Positions 26,298 through 35,558 of a stretch of 64,000 nucleotides of DNA are shown in pieces. Every line of letters begins with the position of its first letter. Position 1 is the first letter of the stretch. The DNA comes from Actibacterium pelagium (lineage in GTDB: Bacteria; Pseudomonadota; Alphaproteobacteria; Rhodobacterales; Rhodobacteraceae): contig NZ_NSBU01000004.1 of NCBI RefSeq assembly GCF_002285415.1, forward strand, positions 124,001 to 188,000, read 5' to 3'. The translations under genes were made by a program, and so were the position numbers. The notes under the pieces were generated by a model, which saw only the letters and a program-made list of their open reading frames with translations, did no database searches and had not been told where the DNA came from.

Positions 26298-28358
26298 TTA
26301 GCGTCGCCCCTCATAAAGCCACGCGCCGACGCTAAGCATTGCCGCGATCAGCAGCATCAGCCATGCGGGGGCCAACGCAGTCAGCGAGATGCCTTGGGTT
26401 ACATAAGCTTCGCGCGGGGTTACCCCGATCCAGCCACGGCCTGCGGCAACGCGGCCTTCACGGACGCGGCGAATGTCGGGGAAACCAGCCTCCAGCACCA
26501 TTGCGCCGCCTCGCTGGGCTGCAACCAGCGGCTCTAACATGGCGGTGGTTGCGATCGTGTCTTCGAACTCTTTTGGCGCAGCAGGACCAACGACGATTAC
26601 GGCTTCCTTGATCCCGTCTGTCAGGCGGTACAGCCCCATGCCCGGTGCCGTGAAGTTAGCCGCGAACTGGCCCGGGGAAACCTCTTCCGGCGTCACGGCA
26701 AAGGTGGACCCATCCGGCGCGGTGACCATCACATCCGGGACGGCCTCTTCCAACGTCCGGCGCAGCACGCGCACCTGCTGGCCTTCGGCAAGAGCGGTCA
26801 ATGCCTCTTCTTCCAGATCGGGCTCTTTCATCATCCAATGGGCCAAGCGGCGCAGCAGTTCCAACTGCGGACCACCGCCCTCGTACCCGCGGCTCCACAG
26901 CCAAGCGTGGTCCGAAGCCAGCAGCGCCACGCGACCCTCACCGACACGATCCAGCACCAGCAAGGGCCGGTCACCCACGCCCGACATGACCGTCTGACCA
27001 CCGAGGGCCTCCAGTTCGACCAACCGGAACCAGCGACCCCAATTGGCTTCGCCATCGGGGGTTTCTGCGGACAGCCCCTGCGTCACCGGGTGGCGCTCGC
27101 CCAACGGGGTGACCTCTGGGCGGAAGGCCTCTTCCACGACGCGGGCCGTAGGGGCTGCGGGCATGGCGGCCGCCAGAGGTGAACGATAAAGCGAACTGGC
27201 CGAAGCAAAATCAGGCCCCGCCGCGATCAACACGGCCCCGCCCTGTTCAACATAGTCGCGCACGTTTTCCAGATACAGCATCGGCAGGATACCGCGCCGC
27301 TTGTAGCGGTCGAAGATAATCAGGTCGAATTCGTCGATCTTCTCCAGGAACAACTCGCGGGTCGGAAAGGCGATCAGCGACAGTTCTGTCACCGGCACTC
27401 CGTCCTGTTTTTCCGGCGGACGCAGGATGGTGAAATGGACCAGATCAACCGAGCTGTCCGATTTCAGCAGATTGCGCCATGTGCGTTCCCCGGCATGAGG
27501 TTCGCCCGAGACAAGCAACACATTCAGCCGGTCGCGCACGCCGTTGATCCGCACCACGGCAGAGTTATTGCGGTCGGTCAGCTCTCCCTCTGCGGCATCA
27601 ACCGTGAATTGCAGCACATTGGTCCCGCCGTGTTGCAGGGTGACGGGGACCTCCATATCGCGGTTCAGCGGTACTTGGACGACCTGTTCCTCACCGCCAT
27701 CAACCGAAATGCGCAGGGGCACCAGGCCACCGGCGGTCAGCGGCACATCCCCCTGATCTTCGATCCGAAGGGTCAGGGTCAGCTGTTCGTCGATGATCGC
27801 AAAGGCCGGGGCGTTCTTGATGATCAGGCGGCGATCCCAGTCGGTCTGCCTGCCAGTCAGCAGAGCGTGGATCGGGAAACCGACCTCGGGTGCGAAGTCC
27901 ATGTCATGGACCTGCCCGTCCGACAGCAGCATGGTGCCCGCAATCCGGGCACGCGGCAGCTCTGCCAACGCCTGATTAAGCGCAGCCATCATCAGGCTGC
28001 CGCTATTGTCTTCGCCGTCTTCGAACCGGACGATCCGCAGCTCGGTGTTGGGCAGGGCGTTGACCTCTGCTTGAACGGCGGCAATCGCATCTTCTGTCTG
28101 ATCGGGGCGGTCGGACAAGGACTGGCTGGCGCTGTCATCGACCACCAGCAACACGATATCCGACAGCGGAGAGCGCTCTTCGATCTGAAGTGAAGGATTG
28201 GCCAGCGCCATCAACAAGGCCACCGCAGTCAGCCCCCGCAGCCACCAGCCCGATTGTCCGCGCCAAAGGCTCCACCCTGTGAAAACCACCGCCAAGGCAC
28301 AGGCAATCCAGATCACCAGCCACGGCAGAAGGGGCGCAAAGACGATGCTTCCGTTCAT
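26298..28358 (-). CDS. Membrane protein with a GATase1-like domain, in a MoxR operon
   Basis: The 686-residue protein has two N-terminal transmembrane helices (about 9-28 and 38-50), a VWA-like region (DIVLLVVDDSASQS near 68, TMLLSDGQVHDM), a beta-sandwich portion, then a glutamine-amidotransferase-like segment (DLIIFDRYKRRG, YVEQGGAVLIAAGPDF) and a last helix near 665-682. COG5426-type proteins have this plan. No GATase catalytic Cys is evident, so it probably senses or assembles rather than catalyses. It is the last gene of the four-gene MoxR operon; its start overlaps the preceding gene's stop. Confidence 0.8.
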   Translation of the reverse strand: MNGSIVFAPLLPWLVIWIACALAVVFTGWSLWRGQSGWWLRGLTAVALLMALANPSLQIEERSPLSDIVLLVVDDSASQSLSDRPDQTEDAIAAVQAEVNALPNTELRIVRFEDGEDNSGSLMMAALNQALAELPRARIAGTMLLSDGQVHDMDFAPEVGFPIHALLTGRQTDWDRRLIIKNAPAFAIIDEQLTLTLRIEDQGDVPLTAGGLVPLRISVDGGEEQVVQVPLNRDMEVPVTLQHGGTNVLQFTVDAAEGELTDRNNSAVVRINGVRDRLNVLLVSGEPHAGERTWRNLLKSDSSVDLVHFTILRPPEKQDGVPVTELSLIAFPTRELFLEKIDEFDLIIFDRYKRRGILPMLYLENVRDYVEQGGAVLIAAGPDFASASSLYRSPLAAAMPAAPTARVVEEAFRPEVTPLGERHPVTQGLSAETPDGEANWGRWFRLVELEALGGQTVMSGVGDRPLLVLDRVGEGRVALLASDHAWLWSRGYEGGGPQLELLRRLAHWMMKEPDLEEEALTALAEGQQVRVLRRTLEEAVPDVMVTAPDGSTFAVTPEEVSPGQFAANFTAPGMGLYRLTDGIKEAVIVVGPAAPKEFEDTIATTAMLEPLVAAQRGGAMVLEAGFPDIRRVREGRVAAGRGWIGVTPREAYVTQGISLTALAPAWLMLLIAAMLSVGAWLYEGRR

Positions 28359-31114
28359 TGGCCCAGCCTTTCCAGAAGCGCCGGCACATGGACTTGGTCG
28401 GACTTATAGTTGCCAGTCAGAACATGCATGATCAGGTTGATGCCAAAGCGATACGCGATCTCGCGCTGGCGGGCCCCGGCATAACCGCGTCCAACCGGGT
28501 ACATCGGCGCGCCCTGCGCATCTATCGCCCATGCCGCCGCCCAGTCGTTGCCGCCAATCACCACAGGTGTGACCCCGTCGTTGAGGTTGCGGAAGGGCAT
28601 GCCCTCGGCCAGTTCGGCATCCGGTGGTGCCGCTTCGACCCAGACGCCGCCAGCGTTGTGACGGCCGGGGAAGCCTTGCAAAAGATAGAAGGTGCGCGTC
28701 AGCACGTGATCTTCGGGCACGGGTTCCAGCGGCGGAATATCCAAGGGGCGCGCAATCAGCTGTAGCCGACGACCTTCCGGCGTCACCGCCCCGGTATTAC
28801 CAAGGTTGCCATCGCGCGTATCAAACAGGATCAGCCCACCGGTCCGCAGATAGCGGTTCAGCTTCGTATACGCCTCGTTCGAGGGCAGCTCTTGATTGGC
28901 GGTGATCGGCCAATAAAGGAAGGGGAAGAAGGCCAGTTCATCCCGCTCAAGATCAACCGCAATCGGCGTCAGTGGTTCCACGGCGGTGCGCTCGGTCAGC
29001 TTACGGGACAGGCCCACCAGCCCGGCGCGCGCCATTTCGTCGACGCTGGCATCACCAGTCAGCACATGGGCCAGAACCACGCCCTCGGTGGCCTCAAAGG
29101 CCAGTTGGTCGTCAACCTCTTGCGCCTGCGAGTCGGGCACCAGAACCATCAGAGCGATCAAAGCGACAAACCCCTGACGCGCGCCGCGCAGCCGTCCCGA
29201 CAGCCACATCGAGGCAACCATGTCCACGGCCAACAGGATCAGCGCAAGGGTCAGCAGATGACCTTTCAACAGCTGTTCGGCCCGTGTTTCCAGACCCTCT
29301 ACAGGCACCGATGCCGGCCAGTTCGTGGCCGAAAGCGCGCGATCCGGGGCGATCACATTCACCGACAAACGGCGGTCCCCGCCGGAATACAGCCCCGGCA
29401 TCAGGTCTGGGCCGACCTGTCCGGCGGCCAGACGTTCGCCCGGAACACCCGGCATGATCCCGGCGTCTTCCAACTGGCCAAAGCCAGTCAGCACCTGTTC
29501 GGGCACCCAAGTCGTGCCTTCCAGTTCTTCCGCGGAAGGGCGGGTTCCGCCGGACGAAACGGCCAGCCGTTCCAGCATCTGCACAAACAGTCCCGACAGC
29601 GGCAGCGTCGACCATTCTGCATTCGCCGTAACATGGAACAGGACAACCTGCCCCTGCCCGACCGGCTTACGTGTCACCAGCGGCGTTCCATCGCTGAGCG
29701 TTGCCAAGACGCGTTCGGCCAGCTCTGGCCCCGGCTGCGCCATGACCTGAGACGACACGCGTACATCTTCGGGGATGCCCAAACCGTAAAACAGGCTGCC
29801 CTCGGCAAAGGGGCGCAGGGCTTTGGGTTCTCCCCAGCTCATCGCGCCGCCGACATTGCGACCTCCGGCCCGCAGGCGAACCGGCAACAGCGGGTCTTCT
29901 TCGGCGCGGCTGACATCGCTTGCTGCAAGGCGCGGACCGGCAAAGCGCAGCAGAAGGCCGCCAGCCTCGGTCCACTTCAGCAGGGCCTGTTCTTCAGCCT
30001 CGGCCACGGTCGCCACGTCGGCAAGGATAAGAACGTCAGGGTTCGCGGGCAGGATATCCAAGAGCGCGCCATCCAGCAGGTCGGCGCTTGGGCGCAAGGC
30101 CTTGTCCAGATAGTGGAGCGGCGACAACAGTTGCAGCCCTTCGCGCTGTTCGCGACCGGCGATCATGGCGATCTCGCGGCGTTTCAGACTGTCATCCCCC
30201 AGCACAACGGCACCCGCGCTGCGCTGCCCGGCAATTGCAAAGCGGGTCACCCGGTTGCGCAATTCCGGCGGCAGGGACATGCGCGCCTCTGCGGTGTTTT
30301 CACCTTCCTCAAACAGGGCGGTGACCTGTTCCAACTCTCGCTCGACACCATTGGGATCCAGCCCAATCGCACTTAGCGCGACATCCGGGTTGGCCCCGGC
30401 GCGATCACGCAGAACGGTCAGGACGATGTCGCTGTCGTCGACCACTGGTGGACGCAGGCCATAGGCCGGTCCGGGGCTTTCAAAGACCTGAACTGCGCCA
30501 CGGGCGTCCAAGGCACCAAGCACCTCTGTCCGCCAATCGGCATCCAGCCCATTCGACAGCCAGAACGTATCAAATCGACCCTCAAGACCGTCAGCCCAAG
30601 CAATGACCTCTGCATTGATCGGGTCCCAGGGATGCGGGGCAAGACCCGGGATCTGCGCGGCCCATTCGCGAGCAGGCTGAAACTGCAGCCCTTCCTCGGG
30701 CAATTCCGTTGCCAAGGCCAGCGCCACAGGGCGCCCATCCGTCGCTGCCTTTTCCAACAGGACCTCAACCCGGTCCATCCGACGCGACCAGTCGCGCGCA
30801 TCCGCCCAACCGCCATCAATCAGCACCAGCAAGGGCCCGCTGCCCCCCTGATTTTTCGAGGGGTTCAGAACCGGCCCGGCAAAGCCCAGAATAATCGCGG
30901 CAATCGCCAGCGTGCGCAGCAGCAACAGCCACCACGGCGTGCGATCCGATTGAGTTTCGTCGTCGGTCAGCCCAAGCAACAGCGCGACACCGGGGAACCG
31001 CCGCTTGATCGGGGCGGGCGGCACGGCGCGCAGCAACAGCCAAAGGATCGGCAGCGCGGCAAGCCCGGCCAGAAGCCAGGGCGCAGTAAATCCTATGGGG
31101 CCAAGCGTGAACAT
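28355..31114 (-). CDS. BatA-N / DUF4159 membrane protein
   Basis: The 919-residue product starts with two helices of the BatA N-terminal domain (FTAPWLLAGLAALPILW, then a second near 63-82). It has a long extracytoplasmic region, two helices around 645-685, and a C-terminal DUF4159 domain (about 705-919, ELAFFPFLYWPI, GLILFDTRDGN, FGINLIMHVLTGNYKSDQVH). DUF4159 proteins are exported and of unknown function. The ATG overlaps the DUF58 stop by one base (TGATG), which fixes the start; an upstream in-frame extension has no such support. Its own stop overlaps the next gene. Confidence 0.85.
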   Translation of the reverse strand: MFTLGPIGFTAPWLLAGLAALPILWLLLRAVPPAPIKRRFPGVALLLGLTDDETQSDRTPWWLLLLRTLAIAAIILGFAGPVLNPSKNQGGSGPLLVLIDGGWADARDWSRRMDRVEVLLEKAATDGRPVALALATELPEEGLQFQPAREWAAQIPGLAPHPWDPINAEVIAWADGLEGRFDTFWLSNGLDADWRTEVLGALDARGAVQVFESPGPAYGLRPPVVDDSDIVLTVLRDRAGANPDVALSAIGLDPNGVERELEQVTALFEEGENTAEARMSLPPELRNRVTRFAIAGQRSAGAVVLGDDSLKRREIAMIAGREQREGLQLLSPLHYLDKALRPSADLLDGALLDILPANPDVLILADVATVAEAEEQALLKWTEAGGLLLRFAGPRLAASDVSRAEEDPLLPVRLRAGGRNVGGAMSWGEPKALRPFAEGSLFYGLGIPEDVRVSSQVMAQPGPELAERVLATLSDGTPLVTRKPVGQGQVVLFHVTANAEWSTLPLSGLFVQMLERLAVSSGGTRPSAEELEGTTWVPEQVLTGFGQLEDAGIMPGVPGERLAAGQVGPDLMPGLYSGGDRRLSVNVIAPDRALSATNWPASVPVEGLETRAEQLLKGHLLTLALILLAVDMVASMWLSGRLRGARQGFVALIALMVLVPDSQAQEVDDQLAFEATEGVVLAHVLTGDASVDEMARAGLVGLSRKLTERTAVEPLTPIAVDLERDELAFFPFLYWPITANQELPSNEAYTKLNRYLRTGGLILFDTRDGNLGNTGAVTPEGRRLQLIARPLDIPPLEPVPEDHVLTRTFYLLQGFPGRHNAGGVWVEAAPPDAELAEGMPFRNLNDGVTPVVIGGNDWAAAWAIDAQGAPMYPVGRGYAGARQREIAYRFGINLIMHVLTGNYKSDQVHVPALLERLGQ

Positions 31115-31989
31115 CAGGCGGCTCTCTCCAATGCGGTGTAAAGCCACAATAGCGCAGACTGAGAGCTATCGCCCGTATGGTGCGTGCTGAACTGCCAATC
31201 GGCCAGATGGGCAAGTTCTGACAGGCGTGCTTTGCGTTCGGCCAAGCGGTCCAGATAGCGATCCCGCAGCTCTCCGGCCTGAAGGGTCTCGTGGTGCAGC
31301 GTGCCGCCCATGCTTTCGAAAATGGTGCGGCCGTTGAAGGGAAAGGCTTCTTCATCGGGATCAAGAACCTGCAGCAGCGCGCCTTTGACGCCGCGATCCG
31401 CGGCCTTGGCCAAGGCGGCCTCGACCGGGGCCAAGTCGCCCATGAAATCCGAGATAAACACGGCGCGGGCATGGGGCAGCATGCCCCGGGCCTCTGGTTC
31501 GCCATAGTCGCCCAGACCGCCGGTGTCGCTGAAGACCTCTGCTAGACGCAGCAGTTGCAGGGGGCCGCTGCGCGGGGGCAGCTCAAATCCGGACAGGCCA
31601 ACGCGTTCCCCGGCCCGGTTCAAAAGAACCGCGACGGCCAGCCCCAAAAGGCGGGCCCGTTCGGATTTGTCGGGGCGATCTTTCGACCCTGTGAACAGCA
31701 TGGATTGCGAGTGATCGACCCAAAGCAGAACGCTTTGCGCGGCTTGCCATTCTTTTTCACGCACGAAATGGGCGTCCGACCGGGCCGACCGACGCCAGTC
31801 GATCCGTCGCGCCGGGTCGCCGGGGGTTGCCGGGCGATACTGCCAGAACTCATCCCCCGTGCCCGCCCGCCTGCGCCCATGCGCGCCCATCATCACGGTC
31901 GACGCCAGATGTTCGGCTTCGGCCAGAAGGGGCGGAAGGGCCGCCGCGAGCTCTTCTGCGCGGGCGCGGAGGGCGGTGGGTGATCTCAC
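31114..31989 (-). CDS. DUF58 domain protein
   Basis: The 291-residue cytosolic protein has the DUF58 core (GTGDEFWQYRPATPGDPARRIDWRRSARSD at about 43-73) followed by a VWA-like fold with DHSQSM near 92-97 and FISDFMGD near 175. DUF58 proteins act with MoxR AAA ATPases in envelope or aerotolerance (Bat) systems. It is coupled to moxR by a 4-nt overlap and to the DUF4159 gene by TGATG. Confidence 0.88.
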   Translation of the reverse strand: MRSPTALRARAEELAAALPPLLAEAEHLASTVMMGAHGRRRAGTGDEFWQYRPATPGDPARRIDWRRSARSDAHFVREKEWQAAQSVLLWVDHSQSMLFTGSKDRPDKSERARLLGLAVAVLLNRAGERVGLSGFELPPRSGPLQLLRLAEVFSDTGGLGDYGEPEARGMLPHARAVFISDFMGDLAPVEAALAKAADRGVKGALLQVLDPDEEAFPFNGRTIFESMGGTLHHETLQAGELRDRYLDRLAERKARLSELAHLADWQFSTHHTGDSSQSALLWLYTALERAA

Positions 31990-32993
31990 GCAGCGGCCTC
32001 GGTCGCCAGCACGCTGTTGGTCACATCATTGATAACATCGCCAAGTTCAACACCGCGGGCACGGGCCGCAAAGCTAAGCGCCATCCGGTGTTTCAAAACC
32101 GGGGCCGCCATCGAGGCCACGTCTTCCGGCGACGGCGCCAAACGCCCATCCAGCAGGGCCTGCGCCCGAACTGTCAGCATCAGCGACTGCGCGGCACGCG
32201 GGCCGGGGCCCCAGGCAACATTTTCTTTGACAATCTGCGGGGCCTCGGGGCTTTCGGGGCGACAGGCGCGTACCAGATCAAGAATCTGGGCGACGATGGC
32301 TTCGCCCACCGGCATCCGGCGCAAGGTGGTCTGGGCGGCCAATAGTTCTTCGCCGGTAAAGACCGCCTCTGCTTCATCTTCTGATGTGCCCGTCGTGGCC
32401 ATCAGGATGTCATGTTCGGTGCCGCGATCGGGGTAAGGCACGTCGATTTGCAGCAGGAAACGGTCCAACTGCGCCTCTGGCAACGGATAGGTGCCTTCCT
32501 GTTCAATCGGGTTCTGGGTGGCCAGCACGTGGAACGGGGCGTCCAATTCATGTTCGTGGCCTGCAATGGTGACGGCCTTTTCCTGCATCGCCTGCAACAG
32601 CGCCGACTGGGTCCGCGGGCTTGCGCGGTTGATCTCATCTGCCATAAGCAGCTGACAGAAGATCGGACCTTTGATGAAACGGAAAGCTCGCGATCCGTCA
32701 TCAGCCGTTTCCAGAACCTCGGACCCCAGAATATCGGCGGGCATCAGGTCAGGCGTGAACTGGATGCGTCGCCCGTTCAGCCCCATCACCGTCGACAAAG
32801 TGTCGACCAGCCGCGTTTTACCAAGCCCCGGCAGACCGACCAGCAACCCGTGACCGCCACACAAAAGCGCCGACAGCGTCAGGTCTACAACCCTGTCTTG
32901 TCCGATGAACCGCCGACCAATACTGGCCTTGGCAAGCGCCAGACGTTCACCCAGTTTTTCGATCTCGGCGATAAGCTCGGACGCGTCGGACAT
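31986..32993 (-). CDS. MoxR family AAA+ ATPase
   Basis: The protein is a chaperone-like ATPase that usually acts on VWA/DUF58 partners. In the 335 residues, Walker A is GLPGLGKT (about 53-60) and Walker B is LLMADEINRA. Sensor residues follow in ATQNPIEQEGTYPLPEAQLDRF. An AAA lid domain fills the C-terminal third. ATG at 32993 is preferred to GTG at 32999 because AGGAG is 7 nt upstream of it. It is the first gene of the moxR-DUF58-DUF4159-GATase-like operon and is divergent from the DUF1285 gene. Confidence 0.92.
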   Translation of the reverse strand: MSDASELIAEIEKLGERLALAKASIGRRFIGQDRVVDLTLSALLCGGHGLLVGLPGLGKTRLVDTLSTVMGLNGRRIQFTPDLMPADILGSEVLETADDGSRAFRFIKGPIFCQLLMADEINRASPRTQSALLQAMQEKAVTIAGHEHELDAPFHVLATQNPIEQEGTYPLPEAQLDRFLLQIDVPYPDRGTEHDILMATTGTSEDEAEAVFTGEELLAAQTTLRRMPVGEAIVAQILDLVRACRPESPEAPQIVKENVAWGPGPRAAQSLMLTVRAQALLDGRLAPSPEDVASMAAPVLKHRMALSFAARARGVELGDVINDVTNSVLATEAAA

Positions 32994-33077
32994 GGTCACT
33001 CTCCTGTTGCTGTTCTACAGTTCTATTAAAGGCAGATATTTCGTTTCGCACAAATGACAAAAAGAGAAGTTGGACAA

Positions 33078-33647
33078 ATGATCGTGAAACCGACCGCAGA
33101 TGGCATCGCAGCGGCTGCAAAAAAGGCATCCAAGAAGGGGCCGCCGCCGGTGCATCTGTGGAACCCGCCCTTCTGCGGTGATCTGGAGATGCGGATCGCG
33201 CGGGACGGGACGTGGTTCTATCAGGGCTCTCCGATCAACCGGCACTCTCTGGTGAAGCTGTTTTCCTCGATCATTCGCAAGGATGGTGAAGATTACGTTC
33301 TGGTCACCCCGGTTGAAAAAGTTGGCATCACCGTCGAAGACGCGCCTTTCGTGGCCATCGATCTAGAGGCGACGGGCGAAGGCGAAGAGCAATCCCTGAC
33401 CTTCACCACCAATGTCGAGGACAGCGTGACAGCCGGCCCCGATCACCCGATCCGCGTAGAGCGTGACCCAGAGACAGGCGAACCTGCGCCTTACGTCCTG
33501 ATCCGGTCCAACCTTGAGGCGCTGATTGACCGCAAAAGCTTTTACCGGCTCGTCGACATCGGCACCCACAAGGATGACTGGTTCGGTGTCTGGTCGGGCG
33601 GGACGTTCTTTCCGGTCATCCCCTCGGCAGAGCTGGAAACATCCTGA
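33078..33647 (+). CDS. DUF1285 domain protein
   Basis: The 189-residue protein matches DUF1285: a two-domain small protein beginning [32 protein letters not shown] and having [25 protein letters not shown]. The function is unknown; a soluble cytosolic protein is inferred. ATG at 33078 is chosen because the family normally starts close to VKPTADG; an ATG at 33054 would add 8 residues. In relatives, DUF1285 is divergent from moxR, as here. The CCA tRNA nucleotidyltransferase often found downstream in this order is absent. Confidence 0.85.
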   Translation: MIVKPTADGIAAAAKKASKKGPPPVHLWNPPFCGDLEMRIARDGTWFYQGSPINRHSLVKLFSSIIRKDGEDYVLVTPVEKVGITVEDAPFVAIDLEATGEGEEQSLTFTTNVEDSVTAGPDHPIRVERDPETGEPAPYVLIRSNLEALIDRKSFYRLVDIGTHKDDWFGVWSGGTFFPVIPSAELETS

Positions 33648-33867
33648 CGAAACGCTGCCAAAAGGCGGGTTGGACAAAGCGCGATGACCGTCGAACTGCG
33701 GGAGCAAACCGGTAGGAACCCTAAAAGTGGCAAGCCTTCTTCGGCGGCGGCCATCTGTGTGACCTCGCAAAAACTTGTGGGCCCTCAGCCGCTAAAATTG
33801 TTGATTTTGATGCCTGCCTCCCGCTGACTGGACCTCAACGGACATTGCAAGTTTGGAGGGCGCGCAC

Positions 33868-35478
33868 ATGAACCGAGTTTCCGTCGCAGACCTGGCATCC
33901 CTACCGGATCGAAAACCGCAATACGCTTTGGTCGGCGAGGTCGATCTGGTGGTGGTGCGCTTTGATGACGAGGTTTCGGTCTTCTACGGGCGGTGCCTGC
34001 ACCGGGGCGCGCTGATGTCAGATGGGTTCGTCAGCGGCAAAAACCTGATCTGTGGATTGCACTATTGGGATTACAGGCTGGACAGCGGGGTCTCGGAATA
34101 TGCCAATGAAGAGGCTCTGCCCAAGTTCCGGTCGTGGGCAGAAGACGGACAGGTCTGGGTCGACGAAGACGGAATCAAAGCCTGGGCGCAGGAAAACCCC
34201 CAGCCGTTCAACCGTGATGCCTATCTGGGGCTTTACGCCGACACCTCCCACGGAACTGCGGAAGAGCCCAACAACGGTCTCATCCAGCAATATGCGCGCG
34301 ACGGGCTGACCAAGACCGGGCACCACGGGCGCGTCGAATCCATGGGGGTGCCCCGCGATCAGCTGCCAAGCTGGGATGACATTCAGCTGCTGACGGCGCA
34401 GCTACATCGGGCACCGCTTCTGGATGACGATCCGGTTGGCACCGAAGTGGTGATCGGCCCCAACGCGCAGAAACCCTTGCGTCTGAAAATCCCGCTCTTC
34501 GTCTCAGACATGTCCTTTGGCGCCTTGTCGGAACCGGCCAAGGTTGCGTTGGCCCGCGGGGCGGAATTGGCGGGCACCGGAATATGCTCTGGTGAAGGCG
34601 GCATGCTACCGGAAGAGCAACAGGCCAATTCGCGTTATTTCTACGAGCTTGCCTCGGCCCGTTTTGGGTTTAGCTGGGACAAGCTGGCCGACGTACAGGC
34701 CTTCCATTTCAAAGGCGGACAGGGCGCGAAAACCGGCACCGGCGGTCACCTGCCTGGCAAGAAGGTCAAAGCCAAGATTGCTGAGGTCCGTGGGTTAAAT
34801 CCGGGGCAGGATGCGATCTCTCCGCCGCGGTTCCCGGAATGGACGGACCCAGCACAGATAAGGGAGTTTGCCGACGAGGTGCGCGACCGCACGGGTGGCA
34901 TTCCCATTGGCTATAAGCTGTCAGCGCAGCATGTCGAGAAGGACATTGATGCCGCGTTAGAGGTTGGCGTGGACTACATCATCCTTGACGGTCGCGGTGG
35001 CGGCACCGGCGCGGCGCCGACCATTTTCCGGGACAACATATCTGTCCCCACCATCCCCGCACTGGCCCGCGCCCGGCGGCATCTGGATGTATTGGACCGT
35101 AAAGACGTGACGCTTGTCATCACGGGCGGGCTGCGCAAACCTGCCGACTTCATCAAGGCGATGGCGCTTGGGGCCGATGCCGTGGCCCTGTCGAACTCTG
35201 CCATGCAGGCCATTGGCTGCATCGCGATGCGCGCCTGTCACACGAACAACTGTCCCGTCGGCATCGCCACGCAAAAACCGCATCTGGTGAACCGTCTGCA
35301 GATCGAAAAGTCCGCCCGCCAACTGGCCAATTTCTTCGATGCCTCGGTCGAACTAATGCAGGTCATGGCCCGCGCTTGCGGCCACGATCACCTGTCGAAG
35401 TTCAATGCAAATGACCTGACGACATGGAAAAGAGACATGGCAGACCTGTCCGGGGTGGCATTCGGAGGCGTCGCCTAA
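33868..35478 (+). CDS. Rieske domain fused to an FMN-binding glutamate-synthase-like domain
   Basis: The 536-residue protein has an N-terminal Rieske 2Fe-2S domain with the ligands C43, H45 and C62, H65 (GRCLHRG, CGLHYWDYR). A glutamate synthase large-subunit central/FMN domain follows from about 190 to 530, with SDMSFGALSEPAK, KGGQGAKTGTGGHLPG, the phosphate loop DGRGGGTGAAP and a 3Fe-4S-type cluster motif C451, C457, C462 (CIAMRACHTNNCPVG). The amidotransferase domain of true GltB is missing. It may pass electrons from the Rieske to FMN; the substrate is unknown. ATG at 33868 follows GGAGGG by 7 nt. Confidence 0.85.
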   Translation: MNRVSVADLASLPDRKPQYALVGEVDLVVVRFDDEVSVFYGRCLHRGALMSDGFVSGKNLICGLHYWDYRLDSGVSEYANEEALPKFRSWAEDGQVWVDEDGIKAWAQENPQPFNRDAYLGLYADTSHGTAEEPNNGLIQQYARDGLTKTGHHGRVESMGVPRDQLPSWDDIQLLTAQLHRAPLLDDDPVGTEVVIGPNAQKPLRLKIPLFVSDMSFGALSEPAKVALARGAELAGTGICSGEGGMLPEEQQANSRYFYELASARFGFSWDKLADVQAFHFKGGQGAKTGTGGHLPGKKVKAKIAEVRGLNPGQDAISPPRFPEWTDPAQIREFADEVRDRTGGIPIGYKLSAQHVEKDIDAALEVGVDYIILDGRGGGTGAAPTIFRDNISVPTIPALARARRHLDVLDRKDVTLVITGGLRKPADFIKAMALGADAVALSNSAMQAIGCIAMRACHTNNCPVGIATQKPHLVNRLQIEKSARQLANFFDASVELMQVMARACGHDHLSKFNANDLTTWKRDMADLSGVAFGGVA

Positions 35479-35558
35479 CCACGAGGGGCATGAAGGCGCA
35501 CCAAAGCATAAAGGCTAAGGCGCGCAGTGAATCCGAAACCCTTGACTGGAAAATGGTC

